From assembly GCF_001577265.1 (NCBI RefSeq), contig NZ_CP014517.1, forward strand, positions 735,001 to 799,000: DNA of 64,000 nt, written 5' to 3'. The position numbers and the translations under genes were made by a program. This document shows, piece after piece, positions 18,822 to 29,328 of this stretch. Source of the stretch: Variovorax sp. PAMC 28711 (lineage in GTDB: Bacteria; Pseudomonadota; Gammaproteobacteria; Burkholderiales; Burkholderiaceae_C). The notes beneath the pieces are model-generated. The model was not told the DNA's origin. It saw only the letters and a list, made by a program, of their open reading frames with translations, and ran no database searches. Each line of letters opens with the position of its first letter. Position 1 is the stretch's first letter.

Positions 18822-19619
18822 TCAGTCGCCGCCGCCGCCTCCACACCCGCCGCCGCAGCCCGAGTCGCCACCTCCGCCCCCGCCGTCGGAAGACGATTCG
18901 CTGCCGCCAAAACCGCCTGCATCGCCCGTCGAACCGCCATCGGAACTGCCGAAATCGGAACCGCACTGGGCGGTCGAACCGTCGTGCCGGCGTGTGGCAT
19001 GGCAGTCTGCAACGTACGTCAAACCGCCCGCTACGCCGAATTTCGCGTCGAGCGCGAACAGCAACGGCAAGCGCGTGGGCTTTCGCGGATCGATGCTTTC
19101 CTCCTTGCACGCCCAGTACCAGCTGCGCCGAAGCCCGTCGTTGCGACGCGCATCGCGTCCGAGCACTTCCGCCGGGCTGTGGTGCAGCAGCCCGCCGAAT
19201 GCGGCGTGACACCAGCGCTGGTAGCCCTGCGTGTGCAGGATGAATTCATGCCAGGCCGTGTCGACCACTTTCGAGGGCATGGCGACGAACTTCCGACCGC
19301 TGCGCAGATGCGCCATGAAGAACTGGCGCAGGCCGCGCAGCACCAATTCGGCGTCGCGCTCGGCCAGCTCCGGGTGCACGGCGCGAATCTTCGCGACCAG
19401 GAAACGCGGGAATTCGGCCTCCCGTACGAATTGCCTGCGGAGGCTGGTTTCGCGCGCCTTCAGCGCGCCCGCCAGCAACACCGACAACGCGACCGTCAGG
19501 AAAAAAGCGAAGCCCGTCTTGAAAACGAAGAACGCAGCGATACCGACCAGCCAGAGCAAACGCCGCGACCACACCAGTCCGGCAATGCGCCGCCGGAAGT
19601 TGAGCTGCAGCAGGTCCAT
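18822..19619 (-). CDS. Glycine-rich-domain-like (GRDP-type) protein with Gly/Cys tail
   Basis: A 265-aa protein. One or two hydrophobic helices lie at about 20-50 (LLWLVGIAAFFVFKTGFAFF). A middle domain (about 85-170; VDTAWHEFILHTQGYQRWCH) resembles the glycine-rich-domain-containing-protein-like family. The last 50 residues are almost only Gly, Ser, Asp and Cys. The ATG overlaps the murB stop (TGATG), so translation is coupled to murB. Function is unknown; the family call is moderate. Confidence 0.75.
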   Translation of the reverse strand: MDLLQLNFRRRIAGLVWSRRLLWLVGIAAFFVFKTGFAFFLTVALSVLLAGALKARETSLRRQFVREAEFPRFLVAKIRAVHPELAERDAELVLRGLRQFFMAHLRSGRKFVAMPSKVVDTAWHEFILHTQGYQRWCHAAFGGLLHHSPAEVLGRDARRNDGLRRSWYWACKEESIDPRKPTRLPLLFALDAKFGVAGGLTYVADCHATRRHDGSTAQCGSDFGSSDGGSTGDAGGFGGSESSSDGGGGGGDSGCGGGCGGGGGD

Positions 19620-20670
19620 CAGACCACCACGGGCTCGGGCTCCAGCCGGATGCCGAACCGCTCGTAGACGCTGGTCTGGATCGCTTTCGCCAGGGTCATG
19701 ACCTCTCCGCCGGTGACGGGATCGGTGTTGCCGCCTCGGTTGACCAGCACCAGCGCCTGCCGTTCGTACACACCGGCATTGCCGACCGATTTGCCTTTCC
19801 AGCCGCAGGCATCGATCAGCCAGCCAGCCGCGAGCTTGATGCTGCCGTCGTCCATCGGGTAATGCACGATCTTGGGCTCCGCGCGATGATGTCGGCGCAC
19901 TGCTCCGGCGTGACGGTCGGGTTCTTGAAGAAGCTGCCGGCATTGCCCAGCACGCGCCAGTCGGGCAGCTTGGCGCGACGAATGGCGCACACCCAGTCGA
20001 ACACGTCCGCCGCGCTCGGCGTGAAGTTGCCGGTCTCGGCCATCTTGCGTTCCAGATCGAAATAGCCGGCCACTGCTTTCCAGGGTTTCGGCAACCGGAA
20101 GCGAACACGCGTGATGAGCGCGCGGCCCGCCAGCCCGAAGTCGTTGGGGCCGCTGCGCGTGTGCTTGAACACCGAGTCGCGGTAGCCGAAGGCGCACTGC
20201 GCCGAGTCGAGAGTGAAGGCGCGGCCGGTTTCCAGATCGATCGCATCGAGCGACTCGAACCGGTCTTGCAGTTCCACGCCATAGGCGCCGATGTTCTGCA
20301 CGGGTGACCCGCCGACGGTGCCCGGGATCAGCGCCAGGTTCTCGAGGCCGGGATACCCGTTGGACACCATCCAATGCACCGCGTCGTGCCATACCTCGCC
20401 GGCGCCCGCCTCGACGATCCACGCCTTTGGCGTGTCCTCGACCAGTCGCAATCCTTTGATCTCGACCTTGACCACCAGCGGCTTCACATCGCCGGTGAGC
20501 ACGATGTTGCTGCCACCGCCGAGAACGAATTTGGGCGCGTCCCGCCAGGTCGCGTCGTCGCGCAGTGCCGCCACGTCCGCCTCCGAGGCAATGCGCACCA
20601 GATGCTGCGCGCGCGCGACGATGCCAAAGCTGTTGTAGGGCTGCAGCGGGACGTTGTTCTCCACGATCAT
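19619..20670 (-). pseudogene. murB: UDP-N-acetylenolpyruvoylglucosamine reductase, frameshifted
   Basis: Reduces UDP-enolpyruvyl-GlcNAc to UDP-MurNAc for peptidoglycan. The start is [16 protein letters not shown], with the FAD-binding [30 protein letters not shown] and NAGSFFKNP with the catalytic serine. After CADIIAR the frame is lost; adding one C near 19879-19881 gives [14 protein letters not shown] and continues to EPEPVVV. The corrected product is 350 aa. Since murB is essential and seldom duplicated, a sequencing indel is likely. Confidence 0.9.
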
Positions 20671-20713
20671 GGGAGAATTGTCGCATCCACTTTGCGCCCC
20701 ATCAGGAGACTTC

Positions 20714-21199
20714 ATGCCGTCTTTCGACACCGTCTGCGAACCCAATATGCCCGAGGTGAAAAACGCGGTCGACAACACTGCCAAGGAAATCGCGACGCGC
20801 TTCGACTTCAAGGGCACCGCCGCCGCCGTCGAGCTCAAGGACAAGGAAATCACCATGATCGGTGACGCCGAATTTCAGCTCGTGCAGGTCGAGGACATCC
20901 TTCGCGCGAAGCTCACCAAGCGCAGCGTGGACGTGCGCTTTCTCGACAAGGGCGATGTCCAGAAAATCGGCGGCGACAAGGTCAAGCAGGTCATCAAGGT
21001 CAAGAGCGGCATCGAATCCGAACAAGCCAAGAAGATCACGCGCATCCTGAAGGACAGCAAGATGAAAGTCACCGCGGCGATCCAGGGCGACTCGGTGCGG
21101 GTTACCGGCGCCAAGCGCGACGACCTGCAGGCCGCCATGGCGCTCATCAAGAAAGACGTGCCCGACATGCCGCTGTCCTTCGACAACTTCCGCGACTGA
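20714..21199 (+). CDS. yajQ: YajQ family cyclic-di-GMP-binding protein
   Basis: 161 aa, two ferredoxin-like folds. YajQ homologues bind nucleotides, and the Xanthomonas homologue binds cyclic di-[23 protein letters not shown] at the N-terminus, [13 protein letters not shown], then [20 protein letters not shown] and the end PLSFDNFRD are diagnostic. AGGAG lies six bases before the ATG. It is divergent from murB. Confidence 0.95.
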   Translation: MPSFDTVCEPNMPEVKNAVDNTAKEIATRFDFKGTAAAVELKDKEITMIGDAEFQLVQVEDILRAKLTKRSVDVRFLDKGDVQKIGGDKVKQVIKVKSGIESEQAKKITRILKDSKMKVTAAIQGDSVRVTGAKRDDLQAAMALIKKDVPDMPLSFDNFRD

Positions 21200-21204
21200 G
21201 CCGC

Positions 21205-21849
21205 ATGAAAACCGTCGTCGCCGCCCTGCTGCTGGCGGCCGCCGCGTTGTCGTCCCACGCCGCCGATTCGGTGATGCTCACCGGCACCATCGGCAGCCGC
21301 GCGATCCTCATCGTGAACGGCGGTGCGCCGAAGACGGTGGCGGTCGGCGAGACCTTTCAGGGCGTCAAGCTGCTGGCGCTGGCGTCGGAGCAGGCGACGG
21401 TCGAAGCGGCCGGCAAGCGCTTGGTGCTGCGCATGGACACGCCGGCCAGCATTGGCGGCGGCGGGAGCAGCGGTGGCGGCGGCAATCGCATCGTGCTGCC
21501 GGCCGACAGCCGCGGGCACTTCATGACGCAAGGCACGATCAACGGCCGCACGGTCAACTTCATGCTCGACACCGGCGCCACGTCGGTGGCGCTGTCGGCC
21601 GCCGACGCGCAACGCATCGGGCTCGACTACAGCAAGGGCCAGCCGATCCGCATGAACACCGCGAACGGCGTTGCCAACGGCTACCGGCTGCGCCTGAGTT
21701 CGGTGCGCGTCGGCGACGTCGAGGTGTACGACATCGACGCCGTCGTCACCGAACAATCGATGCCCTTCGTGCTTCTGGGCAACAGCTTCATCAACCGCTT
21801 CTCGATGCGGCGCGATGCCGATCAGATGGTGCTTGAAAAGCGGTTCTGA
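21205..21849 (+). CDS. Retropepsin-like aspartic protease (TIGR02281/clan AA)
   Basis: A 214-aa secreted or periplasmic protein. A signal peptide (MKTVVAALLLAAAALSSHA) is followed by a small N-domain, a Gly/Ser linker (about 88-97) and a retropepsin domain with the active-site FMLDTGATSVALS. One such domain forms an active site only as a dimer. It lies five bases after yajQ, likely in the same transcript. Its target is unknown. Confidence 0.88.
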   Translation: MKTVVAALLLAAAALSSHAADSVMLTGTIGSRAILIVNGGAPKTVAVGETFQGVKLLALASEQATVEAAGKRLVLRMDTPASIGGGGSSGGGGNRIVLPADSRGHFMTQGTINGRTVNFMLDTGATSVALSAADAQRIGLDYSKGQPIRMNTANGVANGYRLRLSSVRVGDVEVYDIDAVVTEQSMPFVLLGNSFINRFSMRRDADQMVLEKRF

Positions 21850-21855
21850 ACGCCC

Positions 21856-21871
21856 ACGCAGTTCGCTGCGT
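21856..21871. terminator. Possible bidirectional terminator between convergent genes
   Basis: A 6-bp stem ACGCAG/CTGCGT around a TTCG tetraloop sits in the 22-base gap between the retropepsin and RidA genes. No T-run follows on either strand, so activity is uncertain. Confidence 0.4.
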
Positions 21872-22225
21872 TCAACGTTGTGCCGCGGTGACCACGATCT
21901 CGATCAGGTAGTCGGCTTTCGCCATCCGGGCCTGCACCGTGGCGCGCGGTGGCGTGTGGCCCGCAGGAATCCAGGCATCCCACACCTCGTTCATGGCACC
22001 GATCTCACCAATGTCGGCCAGGAAGATCTGCGCCATCAGGATGCACGATTTGTCGCTGCCGGCCTCGGCCAGCAAACCGTCGACCATCGCGAGCACTTCC
22101 TCGGTCTGGCCCTTGAGGTTCTTCGTCAGGTCGTCCGGCACCTGCCCAGCGAGGTAGACGGTGCGGTTGTGCACGGCCGTTTCCGACAAGCGTGCGCCGA
22201 CGTGAAAGCGTTGGATGTCGCCCAT
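21872..22225 (-). CDS. RidA family protein
   Basis: 117 aa of the YjgF/YER057c/UK114 family, whose best known members deaminate reactive enamine/imine intermediates. MGDIQRFHVGARLSETAVHN, VYLAGQVPDD, and PPRATVQARMAKADYLIEI with the conserved Arg are seen. It starts six bases after the plsY stop. It belongs to a divergent subgroup (not the canonical RidA), so the exact activity is uncertain. Confidence 0.9.
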   Translation of the reverse strand: MGDIQRFHVGARLSETAVHNRTVYLAGQVPDDLTKNLKGQTEEVLAMVDGLLAEAGSDKSCILMAQIFLADIGEIGAMNEVWDAWIPAGHTPPRATVQARMAKADYLIEIVVTAAQR

Positions 22226-22230
22226 GGTGT

Positions 22231-22866
22231 TCAATCCTTTGTCTTCGAGCCGAGCTTCGACTCGGTGCCGGCGACGAGCCGGCGGATGTTTTCGCGATGC
22301 CGCCATACCAGCAGCAGGCTGATCACGATCAACGCAATCAGCACAGTGAAATCGAGCGGCCAGGCGATGTTGCCGCCAACGACGTAATAAGCTGGCGCAA
22401 AGAATGCAGCGACCAGCGACGCCAGCGACGAGTAGCGAAAGAACACCGCGATGATCAGCCAGGTGACGCCGGTCGCCAGCCCCAGCAGCGGCGCGATGCC
22501 GACGATCACGCCGGCCGCCGTCGCGACGCCCTTGCCGCCTTGAAATCCGAAGAACACCGGAAAGAGGTGTCCGAGAAATGCCGCCAGGCCCGCCACCGCC
22601 GCCACGCCGTCGCCCATGCCATACGCAGCGCCGTAATGGCGAATCAGAAACACCGGCACCCAGCCCTTGAGCCCGTCGAGCAGCAGCGTCGCCAGGGCCG
22701 CGCCTTTGCGACCAGAGCGCAGCACATTGGTCGCGCCGGGATTCTTGCTGCCGTAGCTGCGCGGGTCGGCCATGCCGAGCGCCTTGCTCACGATGACTGC
22801 GAAAGACAACGATCCGATCAGGTACGACGCAACGATCGCGACAAGCGATGTCCAATGAAAATTCAA
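22231..22866 (-). CDS. plsY: Glycerol-3-phosphate acyltransferase PlsY
   Basis: Integral-membrane enzyme that transfers acyl from acyl-phosphate to sn-1 of glycerol-3-phosphate, starting phospholipid synthesis. It has five hydrophobic helices and the PlsY motifs: GSLSFAVIVSKALG, DPRSYGSKNPGATNVLR, and GFQGGKGVATAAGV. Length 211 aa is typical. The start appears to be TTG (22866); no in-frame ATG lies upstream. Confidence 0.94.
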   Translation of the reverse strand: MNFHWTSLVAIVASYLIGSLSFAVIVSKALGMADPRSYGSKNPGATNVLRSGRKGAALATLLLDGLKGWVPVFLIRHYGAAYGMGDGVAAVAGLAAFLGHLFPVFFGFQGGKGVATAAGVIVGIAPLLGLATGVTWLIIAVFFRYSSLASLVAAFFAPAYYVVGGNIAWPLDFTVLIALIVISLLLVWRHRENIRRLVAGTESKLGSKTKD

Positions 22867-22957
22867 CGTGGGCTCCGACCGGAAAAAGGGTGGCTCATTC
22901 TGCCAGTGCGGATTGCACCGGCTTCCGCTCGGCCATCCCCGCCTTACGCTGCCAAGT

Positions 22958-24019
22958 TCACAGCGCCGGGTCGCGAATGTCCCAGCGGATCGTGTCGATT
23001 TCGGCCAGCACCTCGGGTGACAACACGGTACCGTACGCGTCGATGTCTTCTTCCAGTTGCGCGACCGAGGTCACCCCGATGATCGTGCTCGCCACCTGCC
23101 ACTTGGTGTAGCAAAAGGCCAGCGCCATCTGCGTGGGCGTCATGCCGTTGTCGCGCGCCAGTTGGTTGTACCGGCGTGCGGCCTTCAATGCATCGGGGCG
23201 GCCCCAGCGTTGCTTGCGCACGGACTCGTAGCTGGAAATGCGCGCGCCCTTCGGTGCGTCCGGGCCGTCGGTGCCGCTCTGGTCGTACTTGCCCGTCAGC
23301 AAGCCGAAGGCCAGCGGCGAATAGGCGAGCAGCGACACGTCCAGCCGATGCATGGTTTCGTCGAGCCCGTTTTCCAGTGTGCGGCTCACGAGGCAGTAGA
23401 CGTTCTGAACTGTGGCAATGCGCGGCAGGCTGTGCTGCTCGGCCAGGCGCACGAACTCGTGCACGCCATAGGGCGTTTCGTTCGACAGGCCGATGTAGCG
23501 CACCTTGCCGGCCTTCACCAACCCGCTGAACGCTTCGAGTTGCTCATGGATCGATGTCTGCGTGCGCTCGTTCTTCGGGTCGTAGTAGAGCTGGCCGAAG
23601 GCCGGCGTGTTGCGCTCGGGCCAGTGGATCTGATAAAGATCGATCACGTCGGTCTGCAGGCGTTTCAGGCTCGCATCGCACGACGCGACAATGTCGGCAG
23701 GCGTCATGCCGGCGCCCTCGCGCACCCAGGGCATGCCGCGCGACGGGCCGGCCACCTTGGTGGCCAGCGTGAGCTTCTGGCGGGCGCCCGGGTTCTTCGC
23801 GAACCAGTTGCCGATGATGGTTTCGGTCGCGCCGAAGGTTTCCTTGCGCGCGGGCACCGCGTACATCTCGGCGGTGTCGATGAAATCGACGCCGCGCTCG
23901 AGCGAAAGGCCGAGGATCTGGTGCGCCGTGGCTTCGTCGACCTGCTCGCCGAAGGTCATGGTGCCGAGGCAGATCGGGGTGACTTGAAGGTCGCTTTGAC
24001 CCAGTTTGATTTTTTGCAT
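22958..24019 (-). CDS. Aldo/keto reductase (Tas-like)
   Basis: A 353-aa AKR superfamily oxidoreductase using NADPH. The TIM-barrel motifs are MQKIKLGQSDLQVTPICLG, DFIDTAEMYAV (Asp and catalytic Tyr), TLATKVAG (Lys) and YQIHWPERNT (His). The closest relatives by look are Tas/YajO-type proteins. The ATG at 24019 fits. It has no clear functional link to the ABC importer upstream on the same strand (41-base gap). Confidence 0.9.
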   Translation of the reverse strand: MQKIKLGQSDLQVTPICLGTMTFGEQVDEATAHQILGLSLERGVDFIDTAEMYAVPARKETFGATETIIGNWFAKNPGARQKLTLATKVAGPSRGMPWVREGAGMTPADIVASCDASLKRLQTDVIDLYQIHWPERNTPAFGQLYYDPKNERTQTSIHEQLEAFSGLVKAGKVRYIGLSNETPYGVHEFVRLAEQHSLPRIATVQNVYCLVSRTLENGLDETMHRLDVSLLAYSPLAFGLLTGKYDQSGTDGPDAPKGARISSYESVRKQRWGRPDALKAARRYNQLARDNGMTPTQMALAFCYTKWQVASTIIGVTSVAQLEEDIDAYGTVLSPEVLAEIDTIRWDIRDPAL

Positions 24020-24060
24020 GGGCGAAATCCTACCGCCCTGCCCCGTTTCGCGCTGCGGCC

Positions 24061-25166
<1,106 letters not shown>

Positions 25167-25170
<4 letters not shown>

Positions 25171-26891
25171 GCCGCTGTTCTTTCAGGGGTGCGCGTGCGC
25201 TCGACAAAGCGATGCGACGCCCAGGTGCCGAGACCCACCACAACGACCGCCAGCACGCCGAGCGCCGCGCCCGGTCCGCGGCCGGCCGCGCTCTGCATGT
25301 AGAGGTAGATGCCATAGCTCATCGGCGCCTGCGATTCGGACGATGTGAGCAGCAAGGTGGCCGACAGCTCCACCGCCGCCGTGATGAAACTGGTGACGAA
25401 GCCAGCGAGCATGCCGCCCGCCATGAGCGGCACCATCACCCGACGCACGGTGCGCCAGCGGGTGGCACCAAGGCTTTGCGCCGCTTCTTCCAGCGACATG
25501 TGCACCTGCTGCAGGGCCGCCATGCAGGCCCGCAATGCGTACGGCAGGCGCCGCACCGCGTAGGCCAGCATGATCAACACCCAGCTCGTGACGATGGGCG
25601 TGTCGGTGAATGGCAAATTCACCCCCTTGAACAGGCGCAGATAACCGATGGCCAGCACCAGTCCCGGGATCGCGAGCGCGACCGAGGCCAGGTAGTCGAG
25701 CCATTTGCGCGCCGGCAACGTGGTGCGCAGGATGAGCCAGGCGATCGCAGTGCCGATCACGACATCGAGGCTGGCGGCCAGCACGCAATAGAGCAATGTG
25801 TTGCCGATCATCTGCTGCGAGTTCTCGAACACGTTGGCGTAGTGGCCCAGCGTGTAGGCGTCGGGCAGCACCGAAAAGCTCCATACCTTGGCAAAGGACA
25901 TCAGCAGGATGCCCAGGTGCGGTGCCAGCACGATGAACAGCACCAATGCGATCCAGCCATAGGCCAGCACCGATTCCCAACCGCCCAGCTTGCGCCGCTG
26001 CAATGAGCCACCGCCCTTTTGCAGGGTCGCGTAGTCCTTGCCCTTCATCACACGTGCAGCCATCCACAGCGCAAGGATCGAGAACGCGATCATCAGCACG
26101 CTGGTGACATAACCCAGCGGATCGTCGATGCCGACCGAGGTGATGCGAAGGTAGGCCTGCGGTGCCAGCATATTGGTCACCCCCATCACCAGCGGCGTGC
26201 CGAGGTCGTCGAACACCTTGACGAACACCAGCGCCGCGCCGGCCAAAAAGCCCGGCATCGCCAGCGGAAAGATGATGCGACGGAACAGCCGGAAGCCCTT
26301 GGCGCCGAGGTTCAGCGCCGACTCTTCCATGGCACCGTCGATGTTGCGCATCGAGGCCACCAGGTTCAAGAGGATGAACGGAAAGTAATGGATGCTCTCG
26401 ACAAAAACCACGCCGACGAGGCCATCCATGATCGGAATCTTGAAACCGAAGTACTGATCGAGCAGCAGGTTGACCGACCCGTTGCGTCCGAAGATCAGTT
26501 GCAGCGCGACCGCGCCGACGAAGGGCGGCATGATCAAAGGCAGCACGCCGAGCGTCTGGATCAGCAGCGCACCGCGAAACTCGAACCGCACCGTGAGGTA
26601 CGCCAGCGGCACCGCGATCAGCGAGGCGAACAACACGCTCGCCAGCGACACGATCAGGCTGTTGAAAAACGATTCGCGAAAGATGCTCTGCGCGAAGAAG
26701 TTGGCGAAGTGCCCGAGCGTCAGGCCGCCGGTTTCGTCGACGAAGGCCGTGAAGATCACCAGCCCGACGGGGATCAACAAAAAGACCAGCAAGAAGGCGC
26801 CGACCGCTGCCGCCACCGTCCATGCACCCCAGCCTGCACCCGCTTTCCTCAAGCGAATCGGTGCCGCCTCCTCCCCTGTGGCCGCCGTCAC
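25167..26891 (-). CDS. ABC transporter permease, fused double domain
   Basis: 574 aa with about twelve membrane helices in two halves (about 30-290 and 310-565), each with an EAA-type loop (ESALNLGAKGFRLFRRIIFP; EEAAQSLGATRWRTVRRVMV). FbpB/PhnV-type importers often have this fused arrangement. It starts with GTG overlapping the binding-protein stop by four bases, so the three ABC genes form a tight operon. Confidence 0.93.
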
Positions 26892-28213
26892 TTGACGAGC
26901 GCCGCGGCCTGGTCCGCGAGCTCGGTGGCCTTCGCGTAATGGGTCTTCGCCTTCGAGGCCCAGAGTTCTTCTTGCCCCGTGAGCTGCTTCGACACCGCGA
27001 CGTCACGCCGGTTCTTGCGGAACAGTTCGAGGAACTGTTCGTTCTTCACGTTGTCCTGTCCGACCAGCGGCGAGTAGGCAAAAGCTCTGGCCTGCTTCAC
27101 AAGCTCGCTGGCTTGCGCGTTGGGCTTGGCCTTGAGCTTTTTTTCCGCATCGTGGATCGCCTTCGTCGCGCCTTGCAGCTCTTTCAGGCGGAAGGTCACC
27201 ATTTGGTCGAACATGCTCACCACCACTTGGTAGCGCGCCTCCGACAGCTCGGAGTTGAACTGCACCTTCGCCTTCTTCGCCACCGCCTGGATGTCGGGGT
27301 AGCCGGCGGGCACCTTGAGGTCGGCATAGGGCAATACCGGTAACCGGCTGATCTTCGGGTCGAACAGGATCTGCTGACCGTCCTTCGAGAGCGTGAAGGC
27401 AATGAACTTCTTCGCCTCTTCGGCGTTCTTGCCGCCGGTGACCAGACCGATGTTGGCCGGCACCACGGCCGTCACGCTCGGGTAGGCAAAGTCCACCGGA
27501 AAGCCGGAGTACTTGCCCGCCAGTCCGAAGAAATCGATGACCAGGCCCACGCCGTATTGCCCACTGTTCACGCCGTCGGGCACGCCGAAGCTGCGGTCGG
27601 TCACTGCCGCACAGTTGCCCATGATCTGCAGCAGTTCGGTCCAGCCTTTGTCCCAACCCTCGCCCTGCAGCAGCGTCTCGACCGTGAGGTGCGTCGTGCC
27701 AGAGCGTGAGGGTGAACTGATCGCCACGTGCCCGAAATACTCCGGCTTCGCCAGGTCGCTCCATTCGCTGGGCACCGGCAGCTTGTTGGCCTGCAGGTAG
27801 CGGGTGTTCCACATCATCCCGTAACCGGCCAGTGCCTGGCCGTAGTAGAGGCCCTGAGGGTCGTTGATCGGGTAGTTGCCGATCTTTTCGGGCACCTTCG
27901 GGTTCTTGACGTCGGGCGCGGCCGTTAACAGCTTGTCGCGCGCCAGCACCTCGAACGCGTCGGGCGCCGAAGCCCACATCACGTCCGGCCGCTGACCCAC
28001 CGCGAGCTCCTTGATGTAGGCGATGGAGGCGGTGGTGTTCTTGTTCAGCACCTCGATCTTGATGCCCGGATTGGCCGCCTCGAACGCTTTCTTGTAGGGG
28101 TCGGTCAGGTCTTTGGCGAAGGACGTGACCACGGTCACCGTGCCGGCCTGGGCCGTGCACCAGCCGAGCAACAGGCTGGCGGCGAGCAGGCGAAGTGGGG
28201 GTGTGCGTGGCAT
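26888..28213 (-). CDS. ABC transporter periplasmic substrate-binding protein
   Basis: 441 aa with a signal peptide ending TAQAG (about residue 24). The mature start VTVVTSFAKDLTDPYKKAFE is typical of the FbpA/AfuA iron and phosphonate binding-protein superfamily. The protein is about 100 residues longer than FbpA; the added C-terminal 120 residues are helical and Lys/Ala-rich. It is first in the operon. The substrate is uncertain: no tyrosine pair of the FbpA iron site could be confidently recognised. Confidence 0.9.
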   Translation of the reverse strand: MPRTPPLRLLAASLLLGWCTAQAGTVTVVTSFAKDLTDPYKKAFEAANPGIKIEVLNKNTTASIAYIKELAVGQRPDVMWASAPDAFEVLARDKLLTAAPDVKNPKVPEKIGNYPINDPQGLYYGQALAGYGMMWNTRYLQANKLPVPSEWSDLAKPEYFGHVAISSPSRSGTTHLTVETLLQGEGWDKGWTELLQIMGNCAAVTDRSFGVPDGVNSGQYGVGLVIDFFGLAGKYSGFPVDFAYPSVTAVVPANIGLVTGGKNAEEAKKFIAFTLSKDGQQILFDPKISRLPVLPYADLKVPAGYPDIQAVAKKAKVQFNSELSEARYQVVVSMFDQMVTFRLKELQGATKAIHDAEKKLKAKPNAQASELVKQARAFAYSPLVGQDNVKNEQFLELFRKNRRDVAVSKQLTGQEELWASKAKTHYAKATELADQAAALVK

Positions 28214-28319
28214 GCGGTGTCTCCCTGTGAAAGCGGTTCGAGTGGCCTTGACTCTAGTGGCGCGCTATGGCGAACGCCTCCTGCATAACCCTAGGGTGAA
28301 CCCGTCGCGCCGCCTTCTT

Positions 28320-29234
28320 ATGATCCTGCCCATGTACCAGCCCCGCCGACCTTCCAAGAGCGAATTCATTCCCCTGCGCGGCCTGCGCTACCACGTGCTC
28401 TCGTGGGGCGAGCCGACCCCGGGGCGCGCGCCGCTGGTCATGGTGCATGGGTGGATGGACGTGGCCGCGTCATGGCAGTTCGTGATCGACGCACTGGCCG
28501 AAGACCGCCATGTGATCGCGCCCGACTGGCGCGGTTTCGGGCTCACCGAATGCGGCGCCGACCACTACATCATGGGCGACTACATCGCCGACCTCGACTG
28601 CCTGCTCGACCACTGCGCCGGCGACGCGGCGGTCGACCTGGTCGGCCACAGCATGGGCGGCAACGTGTCGATGCTCTACGCCGGCGTGCGGCCGCAGCGC
28701 ATCCGGCGCCTGGTCAACCTCGAAGGCTTCGGCATGCCGGCGGCCGACCCGGAAGACGCGCCGGCGCGCTACGGCAAGTGGATCGACGAGCTCAAGCGCC
28801 TGCACCGCGGCGAGCTCGACCTGAAAGCCTACCCCGCCATCGACGGCGTCGCGCGCCGACTCATGAAGACCAACCCGCGCCTCACCCCTGACAAAGCCCA
28901 CTGGCTTGCAAGCCATTGGGCGCGCCAGCGCGGCGACGGCCTTTGGGAAATCCTCGGTGAGCCCGGCCACAAGATCAGCAGCGCGCAGATCTACCGGCTC
29001 GACGAAGTGCTCGCGCTCTACCGGCGCATCAGCGCACCGCTGCTCGCCGTCGAAGCGGCCGATGACAGTCTCACAACGTGGTGGAAGGGCCGTTACACGT
29101 TGGCGCAGTACCACGAGCGCCTGCAGTCGGTGCCCGACGCGCGGGTCGCGCGGGTCGAGGACGCGGGCCACATGCTGCACCACGACCAGCCAGCGAACGT
29201 CGCGAAGCTGATCGAAAACTTTTTCGCTGCCTGA
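28320..29234 (+). CDS. Alpha/beta fold hydrolase
   Basis: A 304-aa hydrolase with oxyanion-region VMVHGWMDVAASW, nucleophile GHSMGGN and C-terminal EDAGHMLHHDQP containing the catalytic His. The ATG at 28320 is followed four codons later by another (28332) that is about as likely. It resembles haloalkane-dehalogenase/epoxide-hydrolase-like esterases. Substrate unknown. It is divergent from the ABC operon; a perfect ACCCTAGGGT palindrome (28288-28297) lies in the shared intergenic region. Confidence 0.88.
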   Translation: MILPMYQPRRPSKSEFIPLRGLRYHVLSWGEPTPGRAPLVMVHGWMDVAASWQFVIDALAEDRHVIAPDWRGFGLTECGADHYIMGDYIADLDCLLDHCAGDAAVDLVGHSMGGNVSMLYAGVRPQRIRRLVNLEGFGMPAADPEDAPARYGKWIDELKRLHRGELDLKAYPAIDGVARRLMKTNPRLTPDKAHWLASHWARQRGDGLWEILGEPGHKISSAQIYRLDEVLALYRRISAPLLAVEAADDSLTTWWKGRYTLAQYHERLQSVPDARVARVEDAGHMLHHDQPANVAKLIENFFAA

Positions 29235-29328
29235 GTCGAAGCAGGCCCCGCAAGGCGCGGCGTTCACTGACAGCGCGACGGGGATCGCTCGGGCACACTC
29301 GACAGGTTTTGCTCACTCCAGCCGCACC

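Noticed and set aside
28288..28297. ACCCTAGGGT palindrome as an operator
   Set aside because: Only 10 bp and isolated; too short to support without other copies.
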